Of a stretch of DNA of 64,000 nt, positions 8,859 through 18,316 are shown piece after piece. Both the position numbers and the translations under genes were made by a program. Below the pieces are notes generated by a model. It had not been told where the DNA came from, did not search any database, and was given only the letters and a program-made list of their open reading frames with translations. This stretch comes from Bacillota bacterium. Its GTDB lineage: Bacteria; Bacillota; Clostridia; Lachnospirales; Lachnospiraceae. The stretch spans positions 101,627-165,626 of the forward strand of contig JAEWYQ010000048.1 in NCBI GenBank assembly GCA_023395555.1. The letters run 5' to 3'. The number at the start of each line of letters is the position of its first letter. Within the stretch, counting starts at the first letter, position 1.

Positions 8859-11750
8859 ATGGTTATTGGCATGGAATTGAAGATGAAAAGGTTGGCCGGT
8901 ATGGTTTTTCTGCTTTCCGCGTTCTGTTTTATATTATTTTCCATAAAGGGCAATAGAGCACAGGCTGACAGCAAAGAAACGCCGGAGGAGAAGAGTCTGA
9001 ATTATTACGGGGGAGATACCTACTCCGGGTACCTGGCGACGCACCAGAATGCCGGCGCCGGTGCGGATGTCCATAGAATTCCGGCAGATCATTATTCGGA
9101 AGCCGCCGGAGAGATAAGCAAGGCGGACGGCCCGATAGATAAGACGCCCGGCAGCGGCGCATATGAAAGTATTATTTATACCGGAGAGGAAAGCAGTGTT
9201 TCATGGCAGGTGACCATTGAAACAGCGGGAATGTATCATATTTCAATTGACTATCTTCCGGCTGAAGGTAATGGCAATAGTATGGAACGAAATATTTACA
9301 TAGATGGGAAGATACCCTATAACGAAGCGCAGTTTATCACATTTTCACGGGTTTGGGCTGATGAGGATAAGATCAGACAGGATGTGAACGGCAATGACAT
9401 CCGTCCCAGGCAGATAGAAGCACCGGAATGGAGAAGTGTTTATCTTTACGATGCATCCAGGTATTATAATGACCCTCTGGAATTCTATCTGGAGAAGGGG
9501 ACTCATACCATAACCCTGGAAGGAGTTCGTGAGCCCATGTATATCGGGCAGATCACGGTTGGCAGGAGGAAGGAATTACCGGACTATGCCCAGGTAAAGG
9601 CGGAATATGAGAAGAAGGGGTATAAAGCTGCTTCGGCCAAACCCATTAAGGTACAGGCAGAGAATATGCACCGGAAATCAGATTACACCCTGTATCCCGC
9701 GACTGACCGTACCTCACCTGCAACGGAGCCCCAGGATGTGGCTGCAGTAAAATTGAATACAGTCAGTGAAAGCAAGTTTAAACTGGCCGGACAATGGGTC
9801 AGCTGGAAGCTGGATGTCCCGGAGGACGGGCTGTACACCATAGCGCTCCGCTATAAACAGAGCATTCTGTCCGGTGTATATTCCAACAGAACGCTGAGGA
9901 TAGACGGCGAGATACCCTTCGAAGAAGCAAAAGCACTGAGCTTTCGATACAGCAGTGACTGGATCGTAGAGAACTTCGGTAACGGGCAGGAGGACTACCT
10001 ATTCTATCTGACTGCCGGAGAACATGAGATCAGCCTGGAAGTAACCCTGGGAGAGCTGGCCTCCTCCATTGCCCAGGTGAATGACAGCCTGACGGTATTA
10101 AATGAGATATACCGGAATGTATTGTTAATTACCGGTGCGGAGCCGGACATTTACAGGGATTATAATTTTCACCGGCAGATCCCGCGGATTATCACCCTGA
10201 TGGGAGAGCAGGCAGAGGCAATTGCCGGAATAACAAAGCAGCTGGAAGAAATCGTGGGACGTAAGGGAGAACAGACGGTTATTCTGGACAAATTGCAGAG
10301 CCAGCTGGGAAGAATGCATAAGAATCCCAGGCAGATAGCCAATAATTTTACTGCATTTAAGGACAATATCGGTAATCTGGCAAGCTGGATTTTAACCATC
10401 AGCGAACAGCCCTTATCCATTGATTATATTTATGCGGCTCCCTCCGGGAATAAACTGCCCAGCGCGGAGTATGGCTTCTTTGCTAATCTGTGGTACGAAA
10501 TAAAAAGCTTTGTGATGTCCTTCTTTGTTGATTATGCTGCTTTGGGATTGACGGGAAGCGATGATAATACGGAGGCTGCGGCATCCGTGGAGGTCTGGAT
10601 TACATCGGGAAGGGATCAGGCCAACATACTAAGGCAGATGATCAACGACAGCTTCACCCCGGAGAAGAGGATTCATGTTGATTTAAAGCTGGTAAATGAA
10701 GAAAGCTTACTGCCCTCTGTTCTGGCGGGGCAGGGACCGGATGTTGCCCTGGGCAATCAGGTGGGCATGCCGATCCAATATGCAATTCGGAATGCGGTGG
10801 TCAATTTGGATGAATTTGAAGGGTTTGATGAAGTGAAGCAGCGTTTTCACGAAAGTGCAATGGTTCCCTATGAATTTGAGGGAAAGACCTATGCCATACC
10901 GGAGACCCAGACATTTCCCATGATGTTCTACCGGAAGGATATTTTTGCCCAATTGGGAATCGAAGTTCCCCAGACATGGAATGATTTTTATAAAGCAATT
11001 GCGGTTCTGCAAAGGAATAATCTGGAGATCGGTTTTCCCAAGGGCTTTGCAGGAACACAAATTTTCTTATATCAAGGCGGGGGATCCTTATATAACCCTT
11101 CCTTATCTGCATCAACCCTGAACGGAGATAGGACCATTGATGCCTTCCAGGAAATGATAGAATTATTTACGACCTACAAATTCCCCCGGGATTATAATTT
11201 TTCTAACCGTTTCCGTACCGGTCAGATGCCTTTGGCAATTCAGGATTATACAGAATACAATATATTGACTGCTTTTGCCCCGGAGATTAAGGGATTATGG
11301 GGATTTGCACCCATACCGGGAATCCTGGAGGAGGATGGGACCATCAACAGGGCGGCGGCAAGTGTGGGGACCTGTGCAATGGTTCTCTGGGGGGCTGAGG
11401 ACAAGAATGCCTCCTGGGAGTTTTTGAAGTGGTGGACCTCCGCGGAAATCCAGGCAAGATTTGCCCAGGAGATTAAATCGGTTCTGGATAAGGCCGCAAT
11501 GTATGCTACCGCCAACAGGGATGCCATCAAGAGTCTGCCATGGACCAAGGAGGAATACAGCAATCTATTGATGCAATGGAACCATATCCAGGGGACCCCG
11601 GAGGTTCCAGGCGGGTATTATGTGTCAAGAAGTGTGGAATTTGCCTCCAATATCGCCTATGAGACCGGGGACGGTGAGGTGCTGATGGATTATGCAAAGG
11701 AAACCAACGAAGAGATTAAAAGAAAACGAGCAGAGTTCGGGCTTGAATGA
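8859..11750 (+). CDS. Solute-binding protein fused to two sugar-binding-like domains
   Basis: About 963 residues. After a signal sequence come two related beta-sandwich modules resembling carbohydrate-binding modules (about 55-235 and 255-425, each ending with a HT/HEISLE...G-type strand), a helical or coiled stretch (about 430-520), a short hydrophobic segment, and a C-terminal family-1 solute-binding domain (about 560-960, with MPIQYAIRNAVVNLDEF and PETQTFPMMFYRKDIF). The longest frame opens at a TTG (8832) inside a hairpin arm without a ribosome site; ATG 8859 or 8871 is likelier. The N-terminal half may hold polymer while the C-terminal half captures released oligosaccharide. It precedes a permease pair with a 15-base gap. 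Confidence 0.78.
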   Translation: MVIGMELKMKRLAGMVFLLSAFCFILFSIKGNRAQADSKETPEEKSLNYYGGDTYSGYLATHQNAGAGADVHRIPADHYSEAAGEISKADGPIDKTPGSGAYESIIYTGEESSVSWQVTIETAGMYHISIDYLPAEGNGNSMERNIYIDGKIPYNEAQFITFSRVWADEDKIRQDVNGNDIRPRQIEAPEWRSVYLYDASRYYNDPLEFYLEKGTHTITLEGVREPMYIGQITVGRRKELPDYAQVKAEYEKKGYKAASAKPIKVQAENMHRKSDYTLYPATDRTSPATEPQDVAAVKLNTVSESKFKLAGQWVSWKLDVPEDGLYTIALRYKQSILSGVYSNRTLRIDGEIPFEEAKALSFRYSSDWIVENFGNGQEDYLFYLTAGEHEISLEVTLGELASSIAQVNDSLTVLNEIYRNVLLITGAEPDIYRDYNFHRQIPRIITLMGEQAEAIAGITKQLEEIVGRKGEQTVILDKLQSQLGRMHKNPRQIANNFTAFKDNIGNLASWILTISEQPLSIDYIYAAPSGNKLPSAEYGFFANLWYEIKSFVMSFFVDYAALGLTGSDDNTEAAASVEVWITSGRDQANILRQMINDSFTPEKRIHVDLKLVNEESLLPSVLAGQGPDVALGNQVGMPIQYAIRNAVVNLDEFEGFDEVKQRFHESAMVPYEFEGKTYAIPETQTFPMMFYRKDIFAQLGIEVPQTWNDFYKAIAVLQRNNLEIGFPKGFAGTQIFLYQGGGSLYNPSLSASTLNGDRTIDAFQEMIELFTTYKFPRDYNFSNRFRTGQMPLAIQDYTEYNILTAFAPEIKGLWGFAPIPGILEEDGTINRAAASVGTCAMVLWGAEDKNASWEFLKWWTSAEIQARFAQEIKSVLDKAAMYATANRDAIKSLPWTKEEYSNLLMQWNHIQGTPEVPGGYYVSRSVEFASNIAYETGDGEVLMDYAKETNEEIKRKRAEFGLE

Positions 11751-11765
11751 TGAGGAGGAAATGAG

Positions 11766-12674
11766 TTGAAACAATATAAAAGAACAAAATTATGGCATGA
11801 GATAAAGCGGAATAAGAAGAGTTATTTATTTGTGGCTCCCTATATGCTGATGTTCTTCTGCTTTACCGCATTGCCGGTTATCATTTCCATATATTTGAGC
11901 TTTACCTCGTTCAATGTGCTGGAGCCTCCCGTATTTATCGGACTGGAGAACTACATAAGACTCTTTCTTAAGGACCGGATCTTTATGGATGCTATAGGAA
12001 ACACCTTTATCATGGCGGTAATCATAGGTCCGGTGGGGTATCTTATTTGTTTATTCCTGGCATGGATGCTGAACGAGCTGCCCAAGCTGTGGAGAACCAT
12101 CTTAACCCTTGTTTTTTATGCGCCGTCCCTATCCGGTAATGTCTATTTTATTTTCCAGTATCTGTTTAATAATGATGCCCAGGGATATATGAATGCCGTA
12201 TTAATCCGTTATGGTATCATACAAGCTCCGATTCTATGGTTTCAGAATGAAAAGTATATGATGGGCCTGATCATTGGAATTGCCCTGTGGACCAGTGTGG
12301 GGACAACCTTTCTGTCCTTTATCGCCGGGCTTCAGGGAATTCCCGACTATCTGTATGAAGCGGCGGCAATTGACGGAATTAAAAACCGCTGGCAGGAGCT
12401 GTGGTATGTAACCCTGCCGTCCATGAAGCCCCAGCTTATGTTCGGTGCGGTCATGAGCATTACCGGAGCCTTTGGGGTAGGAAGCATTGTCACGGCCCTG
12501 GCCGGATTGCCTTCCACCAACTATGCGGCTCATACGGTTTTCAACCATCTGGAGGATTATGGCCGGGTGCGTTTTGAGATGGGTTACGCCTCAGCCATAG
12601 CAACCATACTTTTCGTCATTATGATAGGCTCCAATAAAGTGATACAAAAGGTTATTTCGAAGGTGGGTGAGTAG
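11766..12674 (+). CDS. Sugar ABC permease (MalF type)
   Basis: A 302-residue CUT1-family inner-membrane permease with six predicted membrane segments and the EAA loop EAAAIDGIKNRWQELWYVTLP that contacts the ATPase. It starts at TTG 11766, supported by GAGGAGG about eight bases upstream; an ATG at 11761 runs straight into a stop. It overlaps the next permease gene by a few bases. With that partner it forms the first transmembrane pair of the locus, presumably served by the binding-protein fusion just upstream. No ATPase gene lies nearby. Confidence 0.9.
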   Translation: MKQYKRTKLWHEIKRNKKSYLFVAPYMLMFFCFTALPVIISIYLSFTSFNVLEPPVFIGLENYIRLFLKDRIFMDAIGNTFIMAVIIGPVGYLICLFLAWMLNELPKLWRTILTLVFYAPSLSGNVYFIFQYLFNNDAQGYMNAVLIRYGIIQAPILWFQNEKYMMGLIIGIALWTSVGTTFLSFIAGLQGIPDYLYEAAAIDGIKNRWQELWYVTLPSMKPQLMFGAVMSITGAFGVGSIVTALAGLPSTNYAAHTVFNHLEDYGRVRFEMGYASAIATILFVIMIGSNKVIQKVISKVGE

Positions 12675-12675
12675 G

Positions 12676-13557
12676 ATGGCATATAAGAAAAAAATAAAGC
12701 TTTCGAGACGTACGCGGGGGGTAAAACGGTCTTACGCCACGGATATGGGAATGTATCTGCTGCTGATGCTGTTTGGAGTTATTATGGCATTGCCCCTGGT
12801 ATATGCAGTCAGTAATTCGATGAAGCCCCTGGAAGAATTCTTTTACTTCCCTCCAAGACTTTTTGTAGAGAATCCCACTGCAAAGAACTTTACGGATCTA
12901 TTCCGTCTGATGTCCGATTCCTGGGTACCCTTCGGAAGATATATTTTTAATACCGTGTTCATTACGGGGGTGGGGACCGCCGGCCATGTTTTTATTGCAT
13001 CTCTTTGTGCCTTTGCCATGTCAAAGCATGAGTTTCCGGGCAAGACGATTTTATTCAGCATGGTTGTATTATCCCTGATGTTCAATTCGGCGGTAACGGC
13101 TATTCCCAGCTTTTTGATTTTTACCAAGCTGAATTGGATTGATTCCTATAAATCAATTATTATTCCGGCATTCTCTTCCGCCCTGGGCCTGTACCTGATG
13201 AAGCAATTCATGGATCAGATGGTTCCGGACAGCATTTTAGAAGCAGCGAGAATTGATGGTGCAAAGGAGCTATATGTATTCTGGAATATAGCCATGCCCA
13301 TGGTAAAGCCTGCGTGGCTGACCTTAATTATGTTTTCCGTCCAAGGCCTGTGGGGAATTGGCTCCAGCGTCTATATCAGAAGCGAGGAGCTGAAAACGGT
13401 GAACTATGCGCTCTCACAGATTATGAGCGGCGGGATAGCGAGAGCGGGTGCAGCTGCAGCGGCACAGGTACTGATGATGATTGTTCCGATCCTTATCTTC
13501 CTGTTTACGCAGTCCAATATTATTGAGACCATGTCCACATCTGGTATGAAAGATTGA
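12676..13557 (+). CDS. Sugar ABC permease (MalG type)
   Basis: About 293 residues, the MalG-like partner of the preceding gene, with six membrane segments and the EAA loop EAARIDGAKELYVFWNIAMPM. A GTG at 12667 is in frame and overlaps the upstream stop, but ATG 12676 with GGTGGG upstream fits better. It imports oligosaccharide together with the gene before it. The next gene follows after 15 bases with GGGAGG, so all belong to one operon. Confidence 0.9.
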   Translation: MAYKKKIKLSRRTRGVKRSYATDMGMYLLLMLFGVIMALPLVYAVSNSMKPLEEFFYFPPRLFVENPTAKNFTDLFRLMSDSWVPFGRYIFNTVFITGVGTAGHVFIASLCAFAMSKHEFPGKTILFSMVVLSLMFNSAVTAIPSFLIFTKLNWIDSYKSIIIPAFSSALGLYLMKQFMDQMVPDSILEAARIDGAKELYVFWNIAMPMVKPAWLTLIMFSVQGLWGIGSSVYIRSEELKTVNYALSQIMSGGIARAGAAAAAQVLMMIVPILIFLFTQSNIIETMSTSGMKD

Positions 13558-13572
13558 TAGGGAGGAAGCAGG

Positions 13573-15687
13573 ATGTTGAAAAAACATATTTTTCTATTCA
13601 TAGGAATGGTGCTGTTCCTGGTGATGGCAGGCGGTGCGGTGAAAGCTTATGCCTATGTGCCTTATGAAACCTATACCTATGATGCCTTGGGATGGTTTTT
13701 TATATCGCCCCATGCCTATGAGCCGGAGGGAGTAATGAATGCCTACGACCTTGGCCTGGAGACCGCTTTAAATTCGCCGGGGGATATTATAACCGATGAC
13801 CAGGGATACATCTATATTGCAGATACAGGCAACAGCAGAATTCTTGTACTGGATGAAAATTATCAGCTGGTACGGAATATAAGCAGCTTTCTGGATGAGA
13901 ACGGAGAGGAGCAGACCTTTAACCAGCCGGGGGGCATTTTTGTAACCGGTGACCGCAGCCTCTATGTAGCGGATTCCAAAAACAGCAGAATTGTTGTATT
14001 GGATGCGGAGGGTAAGCTCATAAGAATCCTGCCGCCTCCCGCTTCTGATGTATTGCAGGGGTTGATCTATGAACCGTCGGCTGTGGCTGTGGATGAATAC
14101 GGCCGGATTTATGTAATTGCCAGGAGCACTAATATGGGTGTAATCTCCCTGGAAGAAGACGGAACCTTTGTGGGATTTATAGGTGCCGAGAAGACCAGGG
14201 GTAACTTTATGGATATTATATCCGATCTGTTCCGGACCGAGGCTCAGAAAGCCCGCTCCGCTCAAAATGTACCGACGGAATATAATAATATAGCCATTGA
14301 TAAAGAGGGCTTTCCCTATGTAACCTCCAGTGCCCTGGAGGCTGGTGCGCAGTACGGCTCCATGATGAATAATGATACCTCCGCAACACCCATAAAGAAG
14401 CTGAATCCCGCCGGGGTTGATGTATTAAAAAGAAACGGCGCTTTTGGCCAGGGAGGCGACATAGAGTTTATCGGGGATGTCTCCCGGTTTATTGATGTAG
14501 CCATCGGGGAAGACGGTACCTACAGTGTTTTGGATTCTACCAGAAGCCGGGTGTTTACTTATGACATCAATGGAAATCTTCTCTATGTATTCGGGGGCTC
14601 CGGCACTCAGGCGGGAGTATTCAGGAGGCCGGTGGCCCTGTGCTACCATGGCAGTGATATTCTGGTTCTGGATGCCACCACCGGCGTGGTTACCGTATTT
14701 ACCAGAACCGCATACGGCGATAGTATTGCCCAGGCCTTAAAATACCAGAATGAACGGAATTATACGGCGGCGGCACTTCAATGGCATAAGGTATTGGAGC
14801 TGAACTCTAATTTTGAACAGGCTTATTCCGGTGTTGCCTCGTCCTATATGCGGCTGGAGCAATACGAGGATGCCATGATTAACTATAAGCTGGGGAATAA
14901 TCTGAAGGGCTATCGTAAGGCCTTTACCGAATACCGGAGAGAGCTGATGGCGGACTACTTCCTTTTAATTCCCGCAGGGATGCTTCTGATTGTCCTGGGT
15001 CTTGGGTTTCTTATCAGAAGGGTTAAGAAAATAAACAACGAAGGCTGGGGAAAGCATGGCAAGCGAACCTTGAAGGAGGAATTGTGCTTTTCCTACTACA
15101 CCATGTTCCATCCCTTTGACGGTTATTATGAGCTAAAGAGAGATAACCGGGGAACCATGAGAGGCGCATTGGTTATCTTCGGGCTGGCTATCTTTAATTA
15201 CTTATTCAACCAGTTTGCCAGCGGTTATATGGTAACCGGCATGATCTGGAGAAAGATCAGCCTGTATGATGCGTTTATGTCCGTGGGCTTTTTGGTTATC
15301 TTATGGACCGTTGCCAACTGGGCGCTGACGACCTTAATGGATGGCAAGGGGAGGATGCGTGATATCTTCATCGCTACGTCATATTCCTTGATGCCTATGA
15401 TACTCCTGGGAATACCGGCGACTATATTATCCAATTTTGTTACCTCGGGGGAACTGCAATTCGTATTTTTCATGAATAATTTGGGACTGTATTGGACTGT
15501 ATTTCTGATTTTCTTTGGAGTGCTTACCACCAACGAATATACCCTGGGCAAGAATACGCTTACCACCCTGCTGTCACTGGTTGGTATGGGATTCATTGCT
15601 TTTATCGGAGTTCTGTTTATCAATGTATTAAGTGAAATGTGGGAATTCGGAAGAACCATTGTCTTTGAAATTATTTATAGAATTTAG
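13573..15687 (+). CDS. NHL-repeat, TPR and Yip1 membrane protein
   Basis: A 704-residue membrane protein. After a signal sequence come about six NHL-type beta-propeller repeats (about 45-385; repeated YIADTGNSRILVLD, YVADSKNSRIVVLD), then a TPR-like helical region (about 390-445, ALQWHKVLELN), one membrane helix (about 460-482), and a C-terminal Yip1-like domain with several membrane helices (about 500-700). No catalytic residues are evident. The propeller and TPR should face outward and the Yip1 part sit in the membrane, suggesting a scaffold or sensor for the transporter. It lies between permease genes with a 15-base gap. The domain reading is good; the job in mannan use is unknown. Confidence 0.72.
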   Translation: MLKKHIFLFIGMVLFLVMAGGAVKAYAYVPYETYTYDALGWFFISPHAYEPEGVMNAYDLGLETALNSPGDIITDDQGYIYIADTGNSRILVLDENYQLVRNISSFLDENGEEQTFNQPGGIFVTGDRSLYVADSKNSRIVVLDAEGKLIRILPPPASDVLQGLIYEPSAVAVDEYGRIYVIARSTNMGVISLEEDGTFVGFIGAEKTRGNFMDIISDLFRTEAQKARSAQNVPTEYNNIAIDKEGFPYVTSSALEAGAQYGSMMNNDTSATPIKKLNPAGVDVLKRNGAFGQGGDIEFIGDVSRFIDVAIGEDGTYSVLDSTRSRVFTYDINGNLLYVFGGSGTQAGVFRRPVALCYHGSDILVLDATTGVVTVFTRTAYGDSIAQALKYQNERNYTAAALQWHKVLELNSNFEQAYSGVASSYMRLEQYEDAMINYKLGNNLKGYRKAFTEYRRELMADYFLLIPAGMLLIVLGLGFLIRRVKKINNEGWGKHGKRTLKEELCFSYYTMFHPFDGYYELKRDNRGTMRGALVIFGLAIFNYLFNQFASGYMVTGMIWRKISLYDAFMSVGFLVILWTVANWALTTLMDGKGRMRDIFIATSYSLMPMILLGIPATILSNFVTSGELQFVFFMNNLGLYWTVFLIFFGVLTTNEYTLGKNTLTTLLSLVGMGFIAFIGVLFINVLSEMWEFGRTIVFEIIYRI

Positions 15688-15698
15688 GAGGGATGAAT

Positions 15699-18314
15699 AT
15701 GCATATGGTAAAAGGAAGAAAGAAGATAATCCTTAGCGTTGCCGTAATTGCTGTCATTCTTGCCGGTATACTGGTGATATGGGGCTTATCTTCAAAGACA
15801 GTGCTGCAGGGGGTGCCGCGGCCTGACCGGACGAAGCGGGATGCCCTGGGAAAATACAAGGATATCGCGCCGGGCAGCGGTCTGGAGCCGGCGGCAGAGA
15901 ATGATGTGCTTAAACTGTATTTTGACAATGAAACCGGCGGTATCGCCGTGGAAGATAAGGGCAGCAGTAAGATGTTTTATTCCTCCCCGCAGAATGCCAT
16001 GGAGGATGCCAAAGCCTCCGATATCATGAAGAAGCAATTAAGCTCGCCCCTTCTGCTGACCTATTTTAATCTGAACTCAAAAACGACGACTGTTTTTGAC
16101 AGCTATACCAATGCTTTTCTATTGAACCAGATATCCTGGGCAAAGATTGAGAAGGGCATCCGGGTTAATATGGTTCTGGGAAGAGAGGAAGCCTCCAAGC
16201 TTTTACCGGAGCAAATCAGCGCGGCAAGCTTTGAGGAACTGGCGGCCCAGGTAGAGGAAACCAGCGGAGGAAGCGCGGCCAAGAGAATGAAGGCCTTCTA
16301 TCTGCTGTACCGTATGGAGGAGGCGGATGAGGAACAGAAGGCGAAATATCCCGGTCTTAACCATACGGATCTCTATTCTTTAAAATCCTCCATTACCGAC
16401 AGGGATAAAAGAACCCTGGAGGAGTATTACAAAAAGGCAGGATATACCTATGAGAAGATGGAGCAGGAATATGAAGAGCTGGGATTTGTCTCGGCAGCGG
16501 AGAGCTTCCCCTGCTTTAAGGCTTCCATTGACTATGTTTTAGAGAATGCTTCTCTTGAAGTTATTCTGAATACCGGTGAGCTGGAATATGACAGCAGCCA
16601 GTTCTATTTGACCTACCTGTCTCTTTTGCCATACTTTGGAGCTTCCGGAGGAGAGGAAGACGGTTATGTATTTCTTCCCGATGGTTCAGGCACTCTCATT
16701 GATTTTAACAATGACGGAAGAAAAAATACCTTTCTTACCCGGGGTAAGGTCTATGGTTATGATGCTGCCGAGAGCAATGTGGACAGGGGAAGCATCAAAA
16801 ATGAGTTTCGTTATCCGGTATTCGGGATCAAAACAGGGAATAAGGCCATCATGGGAGTGATTACCGAAGGGGATGCCCTAGCCGGTATCAATTGTGAATT
16901 GGGAAATATCAGTCATTCCTATAACACCGCCTATGCAGACTTTATGCTTCGGTATAACGATAAATTTATGGCCTCCAACGCCTTTGAACAGGACCCCTGG
17001 ATTGTCTATGATAAAAAGGGTTATGACGGCATTATCGCAATGAAATATTATTTTCTTACCGGGGAGGATGCGGATTATACAGGAATGGCCAAGGCTTACC
17101 GATCCCACCTTCTGGAGGAAGGAAGCATTGCGAAAATAACGGATCAAAGGGAGGTTCCCTTTATGCTGGAGACAATTGGCACGGTTAAGAAACCGGTCAA
17201 GACTTTGGGCATACCCCATGTAGCCAATGTTGCCATAACCTCCTTTGAGGATGCCGGGAGGATGATGGAATATTTCCTGGATCAGGGCGTATCTAACCTG
17301 AAGCTGCGGTACCGTGCCTGGTATAACGGGGGCTACTATCATTCGGCTGCTTCCGATATGAAGGTGGAGCGGGCAGTCGGCGGCAGGAAGGGCCTGAAGG
17401 AGCTGGCAGCCAGGGCGGAAGAACTCAATGTGGAATTATATCCGGACGTGGACTTCCTCCTTCATGATTATAACACCCAGTTTGATAATTTTAATGCCAA
17501 CAGGGACGGAGTGCGTACTCTGTTTCAAAAGACCGGATATTATCCGCAGTTTATCGCACCACTCCTGAAAATGGGTAACTGGTATTACAGTGTGAATCCC
17601 CAGGCGGTATTGTCTTATTACGAGAGCTTTACCGAAGATTATAACAAAATAGGAATTGACAGCATATCCCTTGGCAGCGCCGGTGAGGTCTTGAATTCCA
17701 ATTATAAAAACAGTAATTATGTCAACCGGGAGGACTCGAAGAATATTACCACGGAGATGCTGAAGCGGGCACAGGATCAATACAGCAATATCCTTGTGGA
17801 CGGCGGCAATGCCTATACCCTTGGCTTCACCGATTATATTCTGAATCTCCCGACAACGGACAGCGCCTACCTCATCGCCGACCGAAGTGTTCCCTTTATA
17901 CAGATTGCATTGAATGGTTATATTGAGTATTCGGGAACTGCCATTAATTTATCCAGTGACTGGAGGAAAGAGCTTATGACCTGCCTGGAATACGGAACGG
18001 CTCCCTATTTCCTGTTATGCTATAATGACAGCTCCCTGCTGAAGGAAAGTGAAATCTATGATTCCTACTATTCTGTGAATTTTGATATTTGGAAGGAACA
18101 GGCGGTGTCAATATACCGGACGGTCAATGAAGTGCTGTCGGGAGTCAGGAACAGTTCCATCCATAACCATGAAAAAATGGCGGAGGATGTCTACCGCACC
18201 GTTTATGATAATGGAACCGGGATTTATGTAAATTACTCGGATGAAATTGTTGAGATTGATGGACTGACAATTGCTCCTATGGGTTATGCAGTTGAGCAGA
18301 TAGGAGGAAGATAA
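15699..18314 (+). CDS. Large membrane-anchored DUF5696-like protein, possible glycosidase
   Basis: About 871 residues with one N-terminal membrane helix (about 10-28) and a long extracellular part. The middle contains FLPDGSGTLIDFNNDG and the C-terminal half has barrel-like segments (ELYPDVDFLLHDYNT; SISLGSAGEVLNSNY) that look like a TIM-barrel hydrolase. I believe it belongs to DUF5696, but cannot verify that. Two ATGs precede; ATG 15699 has TTAGGAGGG six bases upstream and is preferred over 15693. It lies between the NHL-Yip1 gene and the second permease pair, so it should act on the same sugar. It may be an uncharacterised glycoside hydrolase or a binding protein; no catalytic pair can be assigned. 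Confidence 0.62.
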   Translation: MHMVKGRKKIILSVAVIAVILAGILVIWGLSSKTVLQGVPRPDRTKRDALGKYKDIAPGSGLEPAAENDVLKLYFDNETGGIAVEDKGSSKMFYSSPQNAMEDAKASDIMKKQLSSPLLLTYFNLNSKTTTVFDSYTNAFLLNQISWAKIEKGIRVNMVLGREEASKLLPEQISAASFEELAAQVEETSGGSAAKRMKAFYLLYRMEEADEEQKAKYPGLNHTDLYSLKSSITDRDKRTLEEYYKKAGYTYEKMEQEYEELGFVSAAESFPCFKASIDYVLENASLEVILNTGELEYDSSQFYLTYLSLLPYFGASGGEEDGYVFLPDGSGTLIDFNNDGRKNTFLTRGKVYGYDAAESNVDRGSIKNEFRYPVFGIKTGNKAIMGVITEGDALAGINCELGNISHSYNTAYADFMLRYNDKFMASNAFEQDPWIVYDKKGYDGIIAMKYYFLTGEDADYTGMAKAYRSHLLEEGSIAKITDQREVPFMLETIGTVKKPVKTLGIPHVANVAITSFEDAGRMMEYFLDQGVSNLKLRYRAWYNGGYYHSAASDMKVERAVGGRKGLKELAARAEELNVELYPDVDFLLHDYNTQFDNFNANRDGVRTLFQKTGYYPQFIAPLLKMGNWYYSVNPQAVLSYYESFTEDYNKIGIDSISLGSAGEVLNSNYKNSNYVNREDSKNITTEMLKRAQDQYSNILVDGGNAYTLGFTDYILNLPTTDSAYLIADRSVPFIQIALNGYIEYSGTAINLSSDWRKELMTCLEYGTAPYFLLCYNDSSLLKESEIYDSYYSVNFDIWKEQAVSIYRTVNEVLSGVRNSSIHNHEKMAEDVYRTVYDNGTGIYVNYSDEIVEIDGLTIAPMGYAVEQIGGR

Positions 18315-18316
18315 TT

